Shown: in pieces, positions 55,391-64,000 of the stretch
How the letters are laid out: each line of letters starts with the position of its first letter
Position numbering within the stretch: position 1 is the stretch's first letter
From: Chondrus crispus
Taxonomy: Eukaryota > Rhodophyta > Florideophyceae > Gigartinales > Gigartinaceae
Assembly (NCBI RefSeq): GCF_000350225.1
Contig: NW_005179258.1
Location: forward strand, 73,813 to 137,812
DNA length: 64,000 nucleotides
Direction of reading: 5' to 3'
Made by a program: the position numbers and the translations under genes
The notes under the pieces: model-generated
Told to the model about the DNA's origin: nothing
Databases searched by the model: none
What the model saw: only the letters and a program-made list of their open reading frames with translations

Positions 55391-55956
55391 GAAATGTTTC
55401 CGGGAGAACTGATTAGTACATTTCTTGTCGTATCCAGGTATAGTTGAAGTTTATCGAGCAAATCCAATCCCAAAAGAAAAGGTACATTCGCTCTAACTAT
55501 GTCAACCTCAATTGGCACAAATCCGTTCTTGAGAAACGGTAATCGAATTGAGATTGATCCGATTGACTTCTGCACATCAACACCGAATCTGTACTGGTTG
55601 AAGTTCGCTTTTAGTTTGAACTTACATCGAACAAATCTGCAGTATGCTTTGGCTTGCAGTTGTCCGATAACAGTGCGTTGTGCTCCAGTGTCGATGCAAG
55701 CTCCCTGCCAGTCTTTCCTGGGTTCATCCAAACTGATTCTAATCTGTGAAAGATCTCGACGAGAGTTTACCACAGAATTGGTCATTGCATCCCTGGAGGA
55801 TTTTCTGAGACGCCTGTTTCTTCGTATATCATGGGCTGTCCTTGACCTACGCGAGATTTTGTACCGGAACGGTTTTTTCTTGAGGACAGTCTCGTAACAA
55901 GGTTTATTTTCTTTCGACTTCAAACTACGACGGTAAACTAGACTGCCTCTCCTCAA
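55391..55956 (-). pseudogene. Copia protease (5' half of pol)
   Basis: Copia-type retropepsin: CIDTGAQRTVIGQLQAKAYC carries the catalytic DTGA, and VPFLLGLDLLDKLQLYL is the second conserved loop. The frame reaches the Ty3-1 insertion at SSPGNIS and resumes in frame at 16621 as SVPVVRKFGHVYL, upstream of the integrase zinc region. Confidence 0.8.
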
Positions 55957-56318
55957 AAGTTCTCTGGATCAAGGACTGAAGCAATGCTCCGATTCTCAGA
56001 ACCAGTAACGTGGAATACCTGTCCTCCTTTATCTGGATGTTCACCGGCTTTTGTGCTGTCTTTAGGGGGCCTGAATGGGGCAGATGAGCGTGATCCTGGT
56101 TTCTTCGGTTGTCCGTAATATTTCTGACCTTTGTAGTAAAGATCAAAACTATATTTGGATGAAAATTTTATCTCTTTGTGTAGGGAAGATTGACCGATGT
56201 TCAGATCTTTCTTTCAACCTTCTTGCTCTTCCTGGTCTTGACGCTAGGCGGCGTCGAGTGCCGTATACAGATGTTAAAAATCCCAAGGATTGGATGTAGA
56301 CTGCGAGTTCGCAACGGC

Positions 56319-57312
56319 TTACTTGGCCCACGGGGCACCAACGACAGCTTTGTGAAGGTATTCCACCTTGTCCTCCTCGGAACGGTGAGTCCGTGGTCCT
56401 TGAGGAGCAAAACGTGTGATGATCTCACGTAACTCTTCCAAAGCTTTTGCGGTGTTGAGCTTCTTGGCATGCATCAAAGATTGAATTCTCAGGCTCTGGA
56501 GGTACTTCCTGATTCTGTTCTGCCGAGTTATGCTGCTGTATTCGTCTTGCATAACTTGGCAGGCCTGACCAAAATTTCCACACCTGTCCCTCACCTTCTC
56601 TCGATAGAATCTCTTAGCTTCTCCATCGAATATGTTGTGGAAAAAGGCAAGTTTGTTGGTTTGGTCAAGGTTGTAGTCCTGGGCGGCAGCAATGTAGTTA
56701 TTGATGTGTTCCGTGAGGTCCTCTCCCAGTTTTCCAGTGAATTTATCCTGGTTCTTGAATCGCAATGCCATGTTGTGAGCGGCTCTTGCTTCGGAGTCAC
56801 GTCTCACAGGGGGATAACCTTGTACTGGTGGGCCAGCTTGACGTTCAATTTCCTTGTAAGTAGGCATACATGCTCCGCTACTTTTCTTGTGTTGAACAAG
56901 CCTTTCGTAAGCGAAATCGATGTCTCCCGAGTCTGAGTATAACATTTTTACTAATCTCCATGAGATGCGGTCAGTCGCGGGATGTCTGATATACTCTACA
57001 CCTTCTGCACGTAAGAAGTCACGGATGATTCTGAAAACGAACGTGGTGCCCTTCAGTACTTCGAAGGAATATAGAGTTTCAACAGGGAGGTCTTCACGTA
57101 ATCTTTCTACTAGTTCTGTGTCCAAAATATTATCACATCTTGCGCGAGTAATGTGTAGCGTAATAACTCATATAACATTATTGTGAACTGGAGATGGTGG
57201 TGTATACGTTTTAAGTTTCTTGGTGATGGTCTCTATAGCTGCCTCGTCAATTCCGTTATCCAATGGTGTTTGGTGAGTTAAAGTCTCCAGAAAGTAATTT
57301 AGTAAGTTACTT
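56319..57312 (-). pseudogene. Copia gag
   Basis: The open part at 57125-56319 contains SWRLVKMLYSDSGDIDFAY, YNLDQTNKLAFFHNIF and CQVMQDEYSSITRQNRI, typical of a copia UBN2-like gag. Upstream the frame continues through TITKKLKTYTPPSPVHN to about 57312 with one TGA. Downstream a frameshift leads to DLYYKGQKYYG where a CCHC knuckle would be expected; no Cys remains. The protein would have packaged the element's RNA. Confidence 0.7.
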
Positions 57313-57743
57313 TAGCCTTAGAAAAATAAGCTTTCTGCAACCTTACAATTATACTGAAATTTTTACTTTTTTTATGGCTCACACTAATTCCAGCTGAATA
57401 GGCGTACAGGAGTGCAATGCTCACAGCTAGTACAGTAGTAAACACGTGTGCAATTTTCACACCTAGTGCAATGTGTGACACGTATCCGATTTTGTGCGCG
57501 AAGGACACATGCCAAACGTGTTCAATTTCCACACGTGTTAGAGTCCACACGTGTGGGAGGTGTGTGTGGAGAGTGTAGTGTACCACGTAGGGGGGGGCAA
57601 TTGCAGTAGGATGCAACAAATTGAAATTCGACTTTTCAAAAAACAGCAAAAAATGTTTTCGGAAAAGTTTTGTAAACATGTGTTTCAATTTTCGAGAAGG
57701 GTTTCGAAAAATGAACCGAAAATTTTTTTGTTACTAAAAAAAT
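57313..57743. other. AT-rich Copia leader or insert
   Basis: AT-rich, with repeated ACACGTGT and AGTGCAATG words (57390-57580), a G run near 57590 and A/T-rich tracts. No gene is visible. The gag frame closes at a TAA near 57310, so the boundary may be an insertion point. Confidence 0.3.
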
Positions 57744-58430
57744 TTAATTACTGCGCGTTACTTTACGCTCGCGCAAATATAAGACTCGACGGCGGCAGTT
57801 GGCACCGATGAGGTGGGACGCCAAGTCGTGCCCGGAGGGAAAAAATCTCTCGCAGGTAGCGCAGTAGTGGTCCTCGCTCTCGCGTTTATAGCGAGCTTCG
57901 CGTGCGAGGTGCCTCTTGCCACCCTGGTGCTGACGTAGCTGATGGGTACCGGTAACGGTGACCTGGCACACGCGGCACGTGAGCGAGCGGGCAGGGGGCT
58001 TCTTGTTCTGGATGCACGTCGTAGCCACGCGGTACAGCGTTCCATTGACGCCCTCAGGTAGCGTAGATAATGCTTCAGTACTGTAGAAAGGGACTTAATT
58101 TGATTAAAAATACGGACAGCGTTGTCGACGTGTAAATTTTGTCCCCCCCCTAGTTCGTCAATTTCCGCCTCCTCTCTAAAAACCTTGTCCTCCAGCCTCG
58201 GTTGGTCCGCCGGAGTATCTTCTTCTTCGAAGAGGTCCAGTACGGAGGCGGAGTTCTCCTCGTCGCTTTCCTAATTTACCTCAGGCGTGCGGGGTAGAGA
58301 CCGTGCGCCGAGGGTGGGATCTTCTGGGTCTTCTGCAAGGGCGGTCGGTGCCCCGAGTTTACTGATTGTTTCTGAATTTAATACCACTAGAATAGAAGTT
58401 AGTTAGGCAACTAGATTCCAATATGAGAGG
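57744..58430 (-). pseudogene. Zinc-finger ORF in the Copia 5' leader
   Basis: The open part (58028-57744) encodes two tandem fingers. The first, CRVCQVTVTGTH onward, fits C-X2-C-X12-H-X5-H, the U1/matrin type that binds RNA or double-stranded RNA. The second, CATCERFFPSGH onward, fits C-X2-C-X12-H-X5-C. Upstream (about 58430-58080) another frame encodes an acidic region (ESDEENSASVLDLFEEED) with one TAG, joined by a frameshift near 58095. The GC content is higher than that of the surrounding Copia leader. Known Copia elements have no such gene, so it may be captured host sequence or part of another insert. Confidence 0.55.
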
Positions 58431-58649
58431 TAGCGAAAATTAAAGAACTTACTCTTGTATTTTTTCGGTGAGAGTTATCCTTAAAAGGATGATGGCTATA
58501 CCTCTTAATTGATAAAACGTACTGCGTTAATATCAAAGAAGAGGTAGGGAGACCACTCTCGTAGCGATTCCAAAACGTTAAACAATTCCAAGATCCTTGA
58601 GGTTGTTTTTTTCTTCTGCAAAGAAAACTGTTAAGCTTAAAGTCTAGAC

Positions 58650-58995
58650 TGTCGCAAAAAATAAAAGAAAAGGGGAGAACAATAAAAGTTAACCGGCAGG
58701 ACCGGGCGAATGAGGGGAATCGCGCTTTTTAATGTCGTGGCTTCGGTTTTGTTTTTCGCTTGTCTTGGCAGCTAGTCTGCCTCGACTCTTCCCTTATTTA
58801 TACTACTTCAGCCAGGTGCTTTGTCCTCTCCTCACGTAATGTTTTTGCACTATCGAAACATTTTTAGGAGAGGATGCACTGCATGTTGACAGCTGAGATT
58901 ATTAAAATGCTCCCGTTGTTGTGCACTACATTAATTGCGTTGAGGTGCATTTTATTCGTCCTGTATGCGTCACCGTCATACCATAATTTCCCACA
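58650..58995 (-). repeat. Copia 5' LTR
   Basis: On the plus strand it runs from TGTCGCAAAA to AATTTCCCACA, giving TG and CA ends on the sense strand. The adjoining internal bases do not begin with TGG, so the primer is not a standard tRNA 3' end or the site has decayed. Confidence 0.85.
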
Positions 58996-59207
58996 CAAAC
59001 TCTCCCACGAGTGCGGTCAGCGGTAGAGTCATCTCTCGGCTTGCCCCCATCCACCCCACGCAGCTCGCCAGTTCCCTGGGCCCCGCACTGACGCTGCTGG
59101 CCTTTGCCAAACGCGCCGCCCTGCCTCCACACCACCTAAATTACATTACACCCTCGCAGCTCAGCCGCCCCGCTTTCTCAGCGTCGGGAGCAGCGCGCCC
59201 ATGCTGA
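58965..59207 (+). pseudogene. Plus-strand paralogous gene start
   Basis: Encodes AVSGRVISRLAPIHPTQLAS, matching the minus-strand frame at 13112-12670. The first codons lie in the Copia LTR, so the true start was displaced by Copia. The frame closes at 59207 after an unrelated Pro/Ser-rich stretch. The 59011-59110 part is the inverted repeat partner of 12961-13063. Confidence 0.4.
59011..59110 (+). repeat. Inverted repeat arm shared with 12961-13063
   Basis: About 100 bp, inverted relative to 12961-13063, with few substitutions. The Copia insertion lies between the two arms. Confidence 0.7.
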
Positions 59208-61750
59208 CGTGTCGATTTTGACGGCAGCCCAATGTGGGGAGCGTTTCTCTCAAGAGCGTTTCTCTTCCAAAACCGAAGCCACAACTGGCCTTTCTGACCA
59301 GCTCACCGATGCTTTATACAAATATGTGATATATACAGTACCCTTGGTATAGCTAATCTATCTCATTCACGTGTTGCTGTAGGCCAGAATCTCTCCGCTG
59401 CGTATACAGCTGTGAGCATGTGTACATGTACTGTAATGGAGGGAAAGTGCACTTGCAATCGTTTCAACCATTCCACCGCCTTTACACCTCACACTGCCAG
59501 CCTTCGTACTGTATCACTGTGACTCCTACCGCATTGACTTTTCACAATCCAGAATCCTACCGCGTCCTCTTCCCTCATTCCGCCCAAACGCACATTGCCT
59601 TCTCTCCGTCGGACACCCTCGACTCCCGTTGAAACCCCTTGCCGACTTGAAGTAAGCCCGCTCTCCATCCTCGTTTCCACACTTTCCGCATGCCTCAACA
59701 GCTTTTGTCACAGACTCTAAAAACCACAATGACTCCCATCTCACCGAAGTTTCTCGATCTCATTGTCTCTGTCCTCCTCCTCCTCCTCCTCCTCCCCCTC
59801 CTCCTCATATTCATATCCCCACACAGCACAGCTGCCGCCCCGCGCCAACTGCACATGCCCCGGAGACTTGCCATTGGCGATGGCTGGGCCCTGTCGTCGG
59901 CGCCACCGCCACAATCGTTCGCGTTCGTCGCCGTACGTCCCCTGCTCTTGTTGTTGAAGTTCCATGCCCCGCTGTTTCTGCGTCTTCAATGATTCACACC
60001 GAGTATCGCTTTGAGGTCTACGTTTCTCGGAGGGCGAGCTTCAGAAGGAATTAGCATGGGAATAATGACTATCGAATTTCGTAATCTCACTATGCTTGCT
60101 CGTGGAGGCTGGCTTGTCCTGGATGTCAAATTTGGCGCCTACCATCACGGCACTGCACGACATGGAAGCTGCAACAGAGCCGGCCCTGCTGTAGTTTTCC
60201 TAACGCCATTCTTACCCCACACTCCCGGTTGACAGTGTCTCTTAACCTGCGACCACCCGCAGCAGCTCTTTCAAGACAAATGCGACCTCAAAATAGAATA
60301 CCCGGACCCTCATCCAGAACGCTCCTCTGCTCCCACGTTCCCCCCCTTCCGCACCAAACACTATCTGGCACTGCTCAGCTCCTGATGGATATGGAGGCCA
60401 GTCTGGATGGCCGTGCTTCTGTCCGCCCTTCCTTCGTCCTCGCCCAAACATGCGCTTCACGGACAGTAACTACTCGTACTCCATTCAAGTCAGGCATCAG
60501 GCCGCTCTTCCTTGAAACTGACCCGAAAAGCCATCAAGGATATGCGCTTGGCCTACATTTTATTAAGCGTTGTTCATGCACTTACTCTTGCTAGCTAGTG
60601 TCTCTAGATGACAAGCTCTTTGGCTCTCCCGTGATGCCGGCTTTCTTCGGCATAAATATATACATTGAATTGCCAATTTATGAAGTCAATTCGGATACCA
60701 TTTCTTTGTTTTAACTACACTGAAAGACTAAAAATCTGATGGATTCAAAATTCTTACGTTTCCTTTTTAATCGCTTGTTTTGGGTTAGAAGTCATCTATA
60801 CAACACGGTTTCAAGGTTATTTAGAAAAGCCTCTTTGCCAGGCATTTCTAAAAACGATCGGAAACGACATGCAGTTCTCACAAATCTCTATCCGTCTGCA
60901 ACGCAGAAGTCCAAGTATTGTGGTGAGGGTATATACCAGCTTGTTATGGGAAAACTAAACGCCCCAGAAAGAACAAGTGCAGAAAGAACAAGTTGAAAAG
61001 CAACCCCATACAGTATGAGATCACTTGTCAAAGAGACACTAGTATATGAGGATTGAAAGACCACTAGACGCTAGCTAGAGTGTATTCACTGGCGCTCTCC
61101 TCCAGCGCGCCACGTCTTGATTGCTTCCAGTTGGGCACGTACGGTGCGTGCTCCCTGTGCACATCATGAGAGCGGAAACGGTTTGGGTAACAGGAAGTAT
61201 TCAAAAAAATTGATCATACGATAACTTATCGTAAGGTGATCGCGTACATATGCACCGTGCATGTCACAGTGCGTTTTTACTGGATGCTGGATGCTATTGA
61301 TCAATGACAGCATACAGACAGTTACAGTCAACATCATCGAGTAGTGCACCCCCATGTAAGGTTCCAACAACATGCAATACTCGCATCTTGCACTAATGAA
61401 TGGGGTCACACAAAATACTCATTTACAAGAGTCTGGCGCCTCTTGGAACGACTCTGCTCAGCTTGTGCAGACAGCAACGCGCGTTTTGCACAGCGCAAAC
61501 GACGAACTGCACCCAGACGGAAAGGATCTGTGCAGTATGTAGGCAAAGTTAATCCGTTTACTGTTGAGCATCGCGGGCTTCGTCGACTTGATCCCTGTCT
61601 TGGACAGCTGTCTAGCAGCAATGCAAGGTATGATAACTGTGTTTACCGAAAAACCCCTGCATTACTCACTCGTGGAATTACTCAATTCGGCATTATTGAG
61701 TTTCTCTTAAGTCCTCACAGAAAAAAAGTTGAATCAAATCAAATTTTAAA
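59208..61750. other. Unassigned stretch
   Basis: No convincing gene. Two plus-strand frames deserve mention. At 59726-59992, a CTC-repeat codes a Leu-rich segment (SVLLLLLLLPLLLIFI) that would score as a signal peptide but is built on a microsatellite. At 60739-60996, 85 codons of basic sequence (RLFRKASLPGISKNDRKRH) lie in AT-rich DNA. Neither is recognised. The rest is mixed composition without repeats from elsewhere in the window. Confidence 0.25.
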
Positions 61751-62056
61751 TCAAAACTCCACCAAATAAATATCAAAACAATCACTTTTTGTGGGCGGCG
61801 TGTACACGTGTGGGCTGTGGCAGTTTCTGCCTCGGCAGAAACTGCCATCTGGCTTCTGCAACGTCATAACCGAAGGGCGCGGCTTGGATTTTGTGGTTCC
61901 TCCCAGACAAGGCTGCCCCACAAGTAGGGCGCTACCAATAGGGCACCATTCTTCAGTAAAGCCGCCGTCGCCTCCCTCCACCGAGGTCGGGGACAGACAT
62001 CGGATGAACTTGGTGTCACAGATTTGAGAGAAGTCGTTATCTTGACATGGGGGCAT
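61751..62056 (-). CDS. Small Cys-containing ORF, hypothetical
   Basis: 101 codons with six Cys (ICDTKFIRCLSP, EEWCPIGSALLVGQPC). The hairpin at 61818-61847 lies inside it. No family is recognised and it may be chance. Confidence 0.2.
   Translation of the reverse strand: MPPCQDNDFSQICDTKFIRCLSPTSVEGGDGGFTEEWCPIGSALLVGQPCLGGTTKSKPRPSVMTLQKPDGSFCRGRNCHSPHVYTPPTKSDCFDIYLVEF
61818..61847. repeat. Perfect hairpin, 14-bp arms
   Basis: TGGCAGTTTCTGCC, tc, then GGCAGAAACTGCCA. No T run follows on either strand. Confidence 0.8.
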
Positions 62057-62358
62057 GCTGCAGACAAGTTGATGCTCGGTACGCTGACACTTGAGGTTGC
62101 CTTTCCTACTATTTGACAGGTCGCCGGAGACATCAAGAAGTCGAGCAGTGCGCTGCGACGTCTGACATGTTGCGTTGTCCCGTGAAACAGCAACTCAGTT
62201 TGAGAAGAGAAACCGGGACGCCGCATCGTTTGCATGATCTACATCAAAAGATTTAGTGTCGGCTACGATGCAGTTCATAAGAGAGCCTATGTACGAGATT
62301 ACTATTTAACAGCACAAACCTCCAAAACCCCCGCCCCAACACAACACAACCTTGGCAA

Positions 62359-63093
62359 TTAATGCCTTCTGGACCTTGTGGTCCTCGACACGTAAAGGGA
62401 CACCAACCAATATTCCGTCTCCAGACGAGCGGCCTCGGCCAAGACTGACCAGTATTCCGTCTCCAAACGAGCGGCCTCGGCCAAGACTGACCAGTGTTCC
62501 ATCTCCAGACGAGCGGCCTCGGCCAAGACTGACCAGTACTCCGTCTCCACACGAGCGGCCTCGGCCGAGAGTGGCCGAGGCGGCATGCGGGGAAGCAGAA
62601 CGCCATCTCGCCGTGAGGTCGCGGATCGCCTACGTCGGTTGCGAAACGATTCGATGGCCCAGCCGAGGAAGGCGGCGAGAACGACTGTAGCCATGGCGGA
62701 CAAGGCCCCGATGACGGGCTCTAGCCAATGCCAGGGGGCGTGTTCCGGTGGCTGGGCGGCAGGAAGCGGGGCGCCCGATGCCGGGGGTACGGACAGCATG
62801 AAGGTGAACGTAATGGCGAGGACAGGGAACTGGCAGAATTTATGGGCAACAGCGTGGAGCATTTTGGTTGTACTCTGGCTTGGGGCGTGTGAATTGGGCG
62901 TGCTACGGTGGGGTGTCGGCGATGGCTCCTTGGACGCGCGCTGCAGCATGACGGCGACGACGTCGCCCGAGGAAAGGTCGCGCGCCTCGTACTCTATGGC
63001 AGACACACCCATCCTAAGCTTCAGGCCCAAGCGATGCTGGTTGTTGAGGAGGAGTTTGTAGCGTCGTGGCGACGAGGACTTGAAGAATTGCAA
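62359..63093 (-). CDS. Repeated membrane-protein gene, copy 3
   Basis: The open frame of 244 codons keeps the conserved upstream part (ARDLSSGDVVAVMLQRASKE) but lacks about 45 codons present in copies 1 and 2, in frame. From Met 62862: signal-peptide-like FPVLAITFTFMLSVPPASGA, then APWHWLEPVIG, the helix ALSAMATVVLAAFLGWAI, FRNRRRR, and four units of a 14-residue repeat (EAARLETEYWSVLA). It ends SRTTRSRRH like copy 1. Of the three copies this one looks most intact. Function unknown. Confidence 0.5.
   Translation of the reverse strand: MQFFKSSSPRRYKLLLNNQHRLGLKLRMGVSAIEYEARDLSSGDVVAVMLQRASKEPSPTPHRSTPNSHAPSQSTTKMLHAVAHKFCQFPVLAITFTFMLSVPPASGAPLPAAQPPEHAPWHWLEPVIGALSAMATVVLAAFLGWAIESFRNRRRRSATSRRDGVLLPRMPPRPLSAEAARVETEYWSVLAEAARLEMEHWSVLAEAARLETEYWSVLAEAARLETEYWLVSLYVSRTTRSRRH
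62406..62576 (-). repeat. 42-bp coding tandem repeat, four units
   Basis: Units of 42 bp containing GACGAGCGGCCTCGGCCAAG encode EAARLETEYWSVLA on the minus strand. Copy 1 of the gene has one unit and copy 2 has two. Confidence 0.8.
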
Positions 63094-63159
63094 ACACGTT
63101 CAGAGGGGTTGAAAGGATTGTGTGGTTTTTTGGGGGCGGGGGAGGTGCGGTTGGTGCGG

Positions 63160-64000
63160 TGTTAGTACGGTGTTGGGAAGGTCTGACGGAAAGTTGGAGA
63201 TACATGAAGGTGCGAAGAGGGTACGAGGACGGATTACTTATAGCCGCATTGAAAGCGGATCACATGCAGCAGGCTGTCGCTATCACAGCACGATAAAAGT
63301 CTCAAAGTGTAAAGTTGAAACCAGTTTTTTCCTTTTTTTTGGGGGGGGGGGGAAGTGTTTTATGTGGGAAGTGTTTTCATGCGTGTTGGGCGATGGTGGC
63401 GGGGATGAGGAGATTTAGTGGTGGTGGGACGTGCTCCAAGAGACATGGCTGTGTTGGGGGGGCGTCTGGTCGGCAGACATTCTACCGCACGGTAAATTGG
63501 GCGCATATCATACTAATTGATTTCATACATGAGGGACCAGAAAGGGGTGCCCCACCTTGCTGTCATCATCATGTAGCCGATCAGATGACGGGGGCCCCAC
63601 CACGTCGATTGCACCTTATTTTTGGGGGGGGGGGCGGGGGGTGCCCAACTTTGGCCCAACAGAAAAGTTTGAGTGAGCGCTGTAGTACCCAAAATGCGAA
63701 ATCGCTTACAAAAGAGTGTGTGCAGGAACGGTTCCCCACACCCTTGTTGGTTGTGACATGGGGGAGGCGGATTTGGGGAGCGTGCCGTTTCGTGGTGAGG
63801 GTTGGCCGAGTCGTGTCCCCCTTCCCCGCAGCGCCCGTCACCCTCTCTCTTTTATTTCTACGAAATTCCTTCCAGAAGCGTCCACGCATCCGGCCCGGAT
63901 TCCGCCGGGCCGTCCGCGTGCGCTTCTCTAAAATTCAAATAAAATCTCGGACTACAGAATAAAATCTCCCTCTACAATAAAATGCAAATTTTCCCTAAAA
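63160..64000. other. Upstream of gene copy 3 and window end
   Basis: Upstream of copy 3 the sequence contains T/G homopolymers (TTTTTTTTGGGGGGGGGGGG near 63340 and another G run near 63625). Open frames here are short and low in information. I see no supported gene. Confidence 0.3.

Larger units (their letters stand above)
13549..58995 (-). mobile_element. Ty1/copia element, outermost level of the nest
   Basis: Two LTRs of about 346 bp in the same orientation lie at 13549-13895 and 58650-58995. The host duplication caaac is at 13544-13548 and 58996-59000. Reading on the minus strand, gag and protease lie near the right end (55391-57312), and integrase, RT and RNase H near the left end (13944-16621). 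Between them sits Ty3-1. Without inserts the element would be about 6.7 kb, including roughly 1.3 kb of 5' leader with a zinc-finger ORF. Multiple stops show it is dead. Confidence 0.85.

Noticed and set aside
59760..59800. Signal peptide of a secreted protein
   Set aside because: The Leu run comes from a CTC microsatellite and there is no conserved downstream sequence.

Overview
The window is nuclear DNA of a eukaryote with a very repeat-rich genome, most likely an alga or another protist; I cannot name it. The reasons are chromodomain Ty3/gypsy elements, a Ty1/copia element, a PIF/Harbinger-like DNA transposon, a GT-AG intron candidate, TATA boxes inside LTRs, and no bacterial-style operons. 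Almost everything recognisable is mobile DNA, and I found no intact housekeeping gene.

Layout. (1) 1-9851: an Ala/Pro-rich minus-strand reading frame is split by an 8.3-kb Harbinger-like element (1043-9326) with 43-bp terminal inverted repeats. The element carries a transposase (7688-9187, minus), two decayed companion genes (1590-3159 plus; about 4580-7019 minus) and an old solo LTR (3180-4157). (2) 9937-13112: two copies of a repeated gene whose product has a signal-peptide-like segment and a membrane helix; a third copy lies at 62359-63093. (3) 13549-58995: a four-level nest of LTR retrotransposons, each level supported by matching 5-bp target-site duplications. A Copia element (13549-58995, TSD caaac) is cut between protease and integrase by Ty3-1 (16627-55390, TSD gaaat). 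Ty3-1 is cut in its accessory region by Ty3-2 (20444-46042, TSD ccgcc). Ty3-2 is cut in gag by Ty3-3 (28200-43021, TSD ggtct). All four read on the minus strand. (4) 58996-64000: the other side of the locus Copia entered, a mostly unassigned stretch, and gene-family copy 3.

How the parts work together. Each Ty3 element has 5' LTR, primer-binding site, gag, then pol in the +1 frame (protease, RT, RNase H, integrase, chromodomain), then a long region before the 3' LTR. That last region is the unusual part. In Ty3-1 and Ty3-3 it holds a long open frame on the opposite strand to gag-pol (about 870 and 570-660 codons, each with a few stops). In Ty3-2 it holds a short antisense ORF and an array of about 15 hairpin repeats. 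In Ty3-1 and Ty3-2 the region is bracketed by two copies of the pol-end/polypurine motif. The three elements share one primer-binding site, whose matching tRNA has the C1-G72 and A73 features of eukaryotic tRNA-Tyr, and Ty3-3 also carries a sequence resembling the 5' half of such a tRNA. Visual LTR divergence falls from the outer elements to Ty3-3, which looks very recent.

Limits: all alignments were made by eye, no database search was possible, and most products outside the transposon polyproteins are unidentified.
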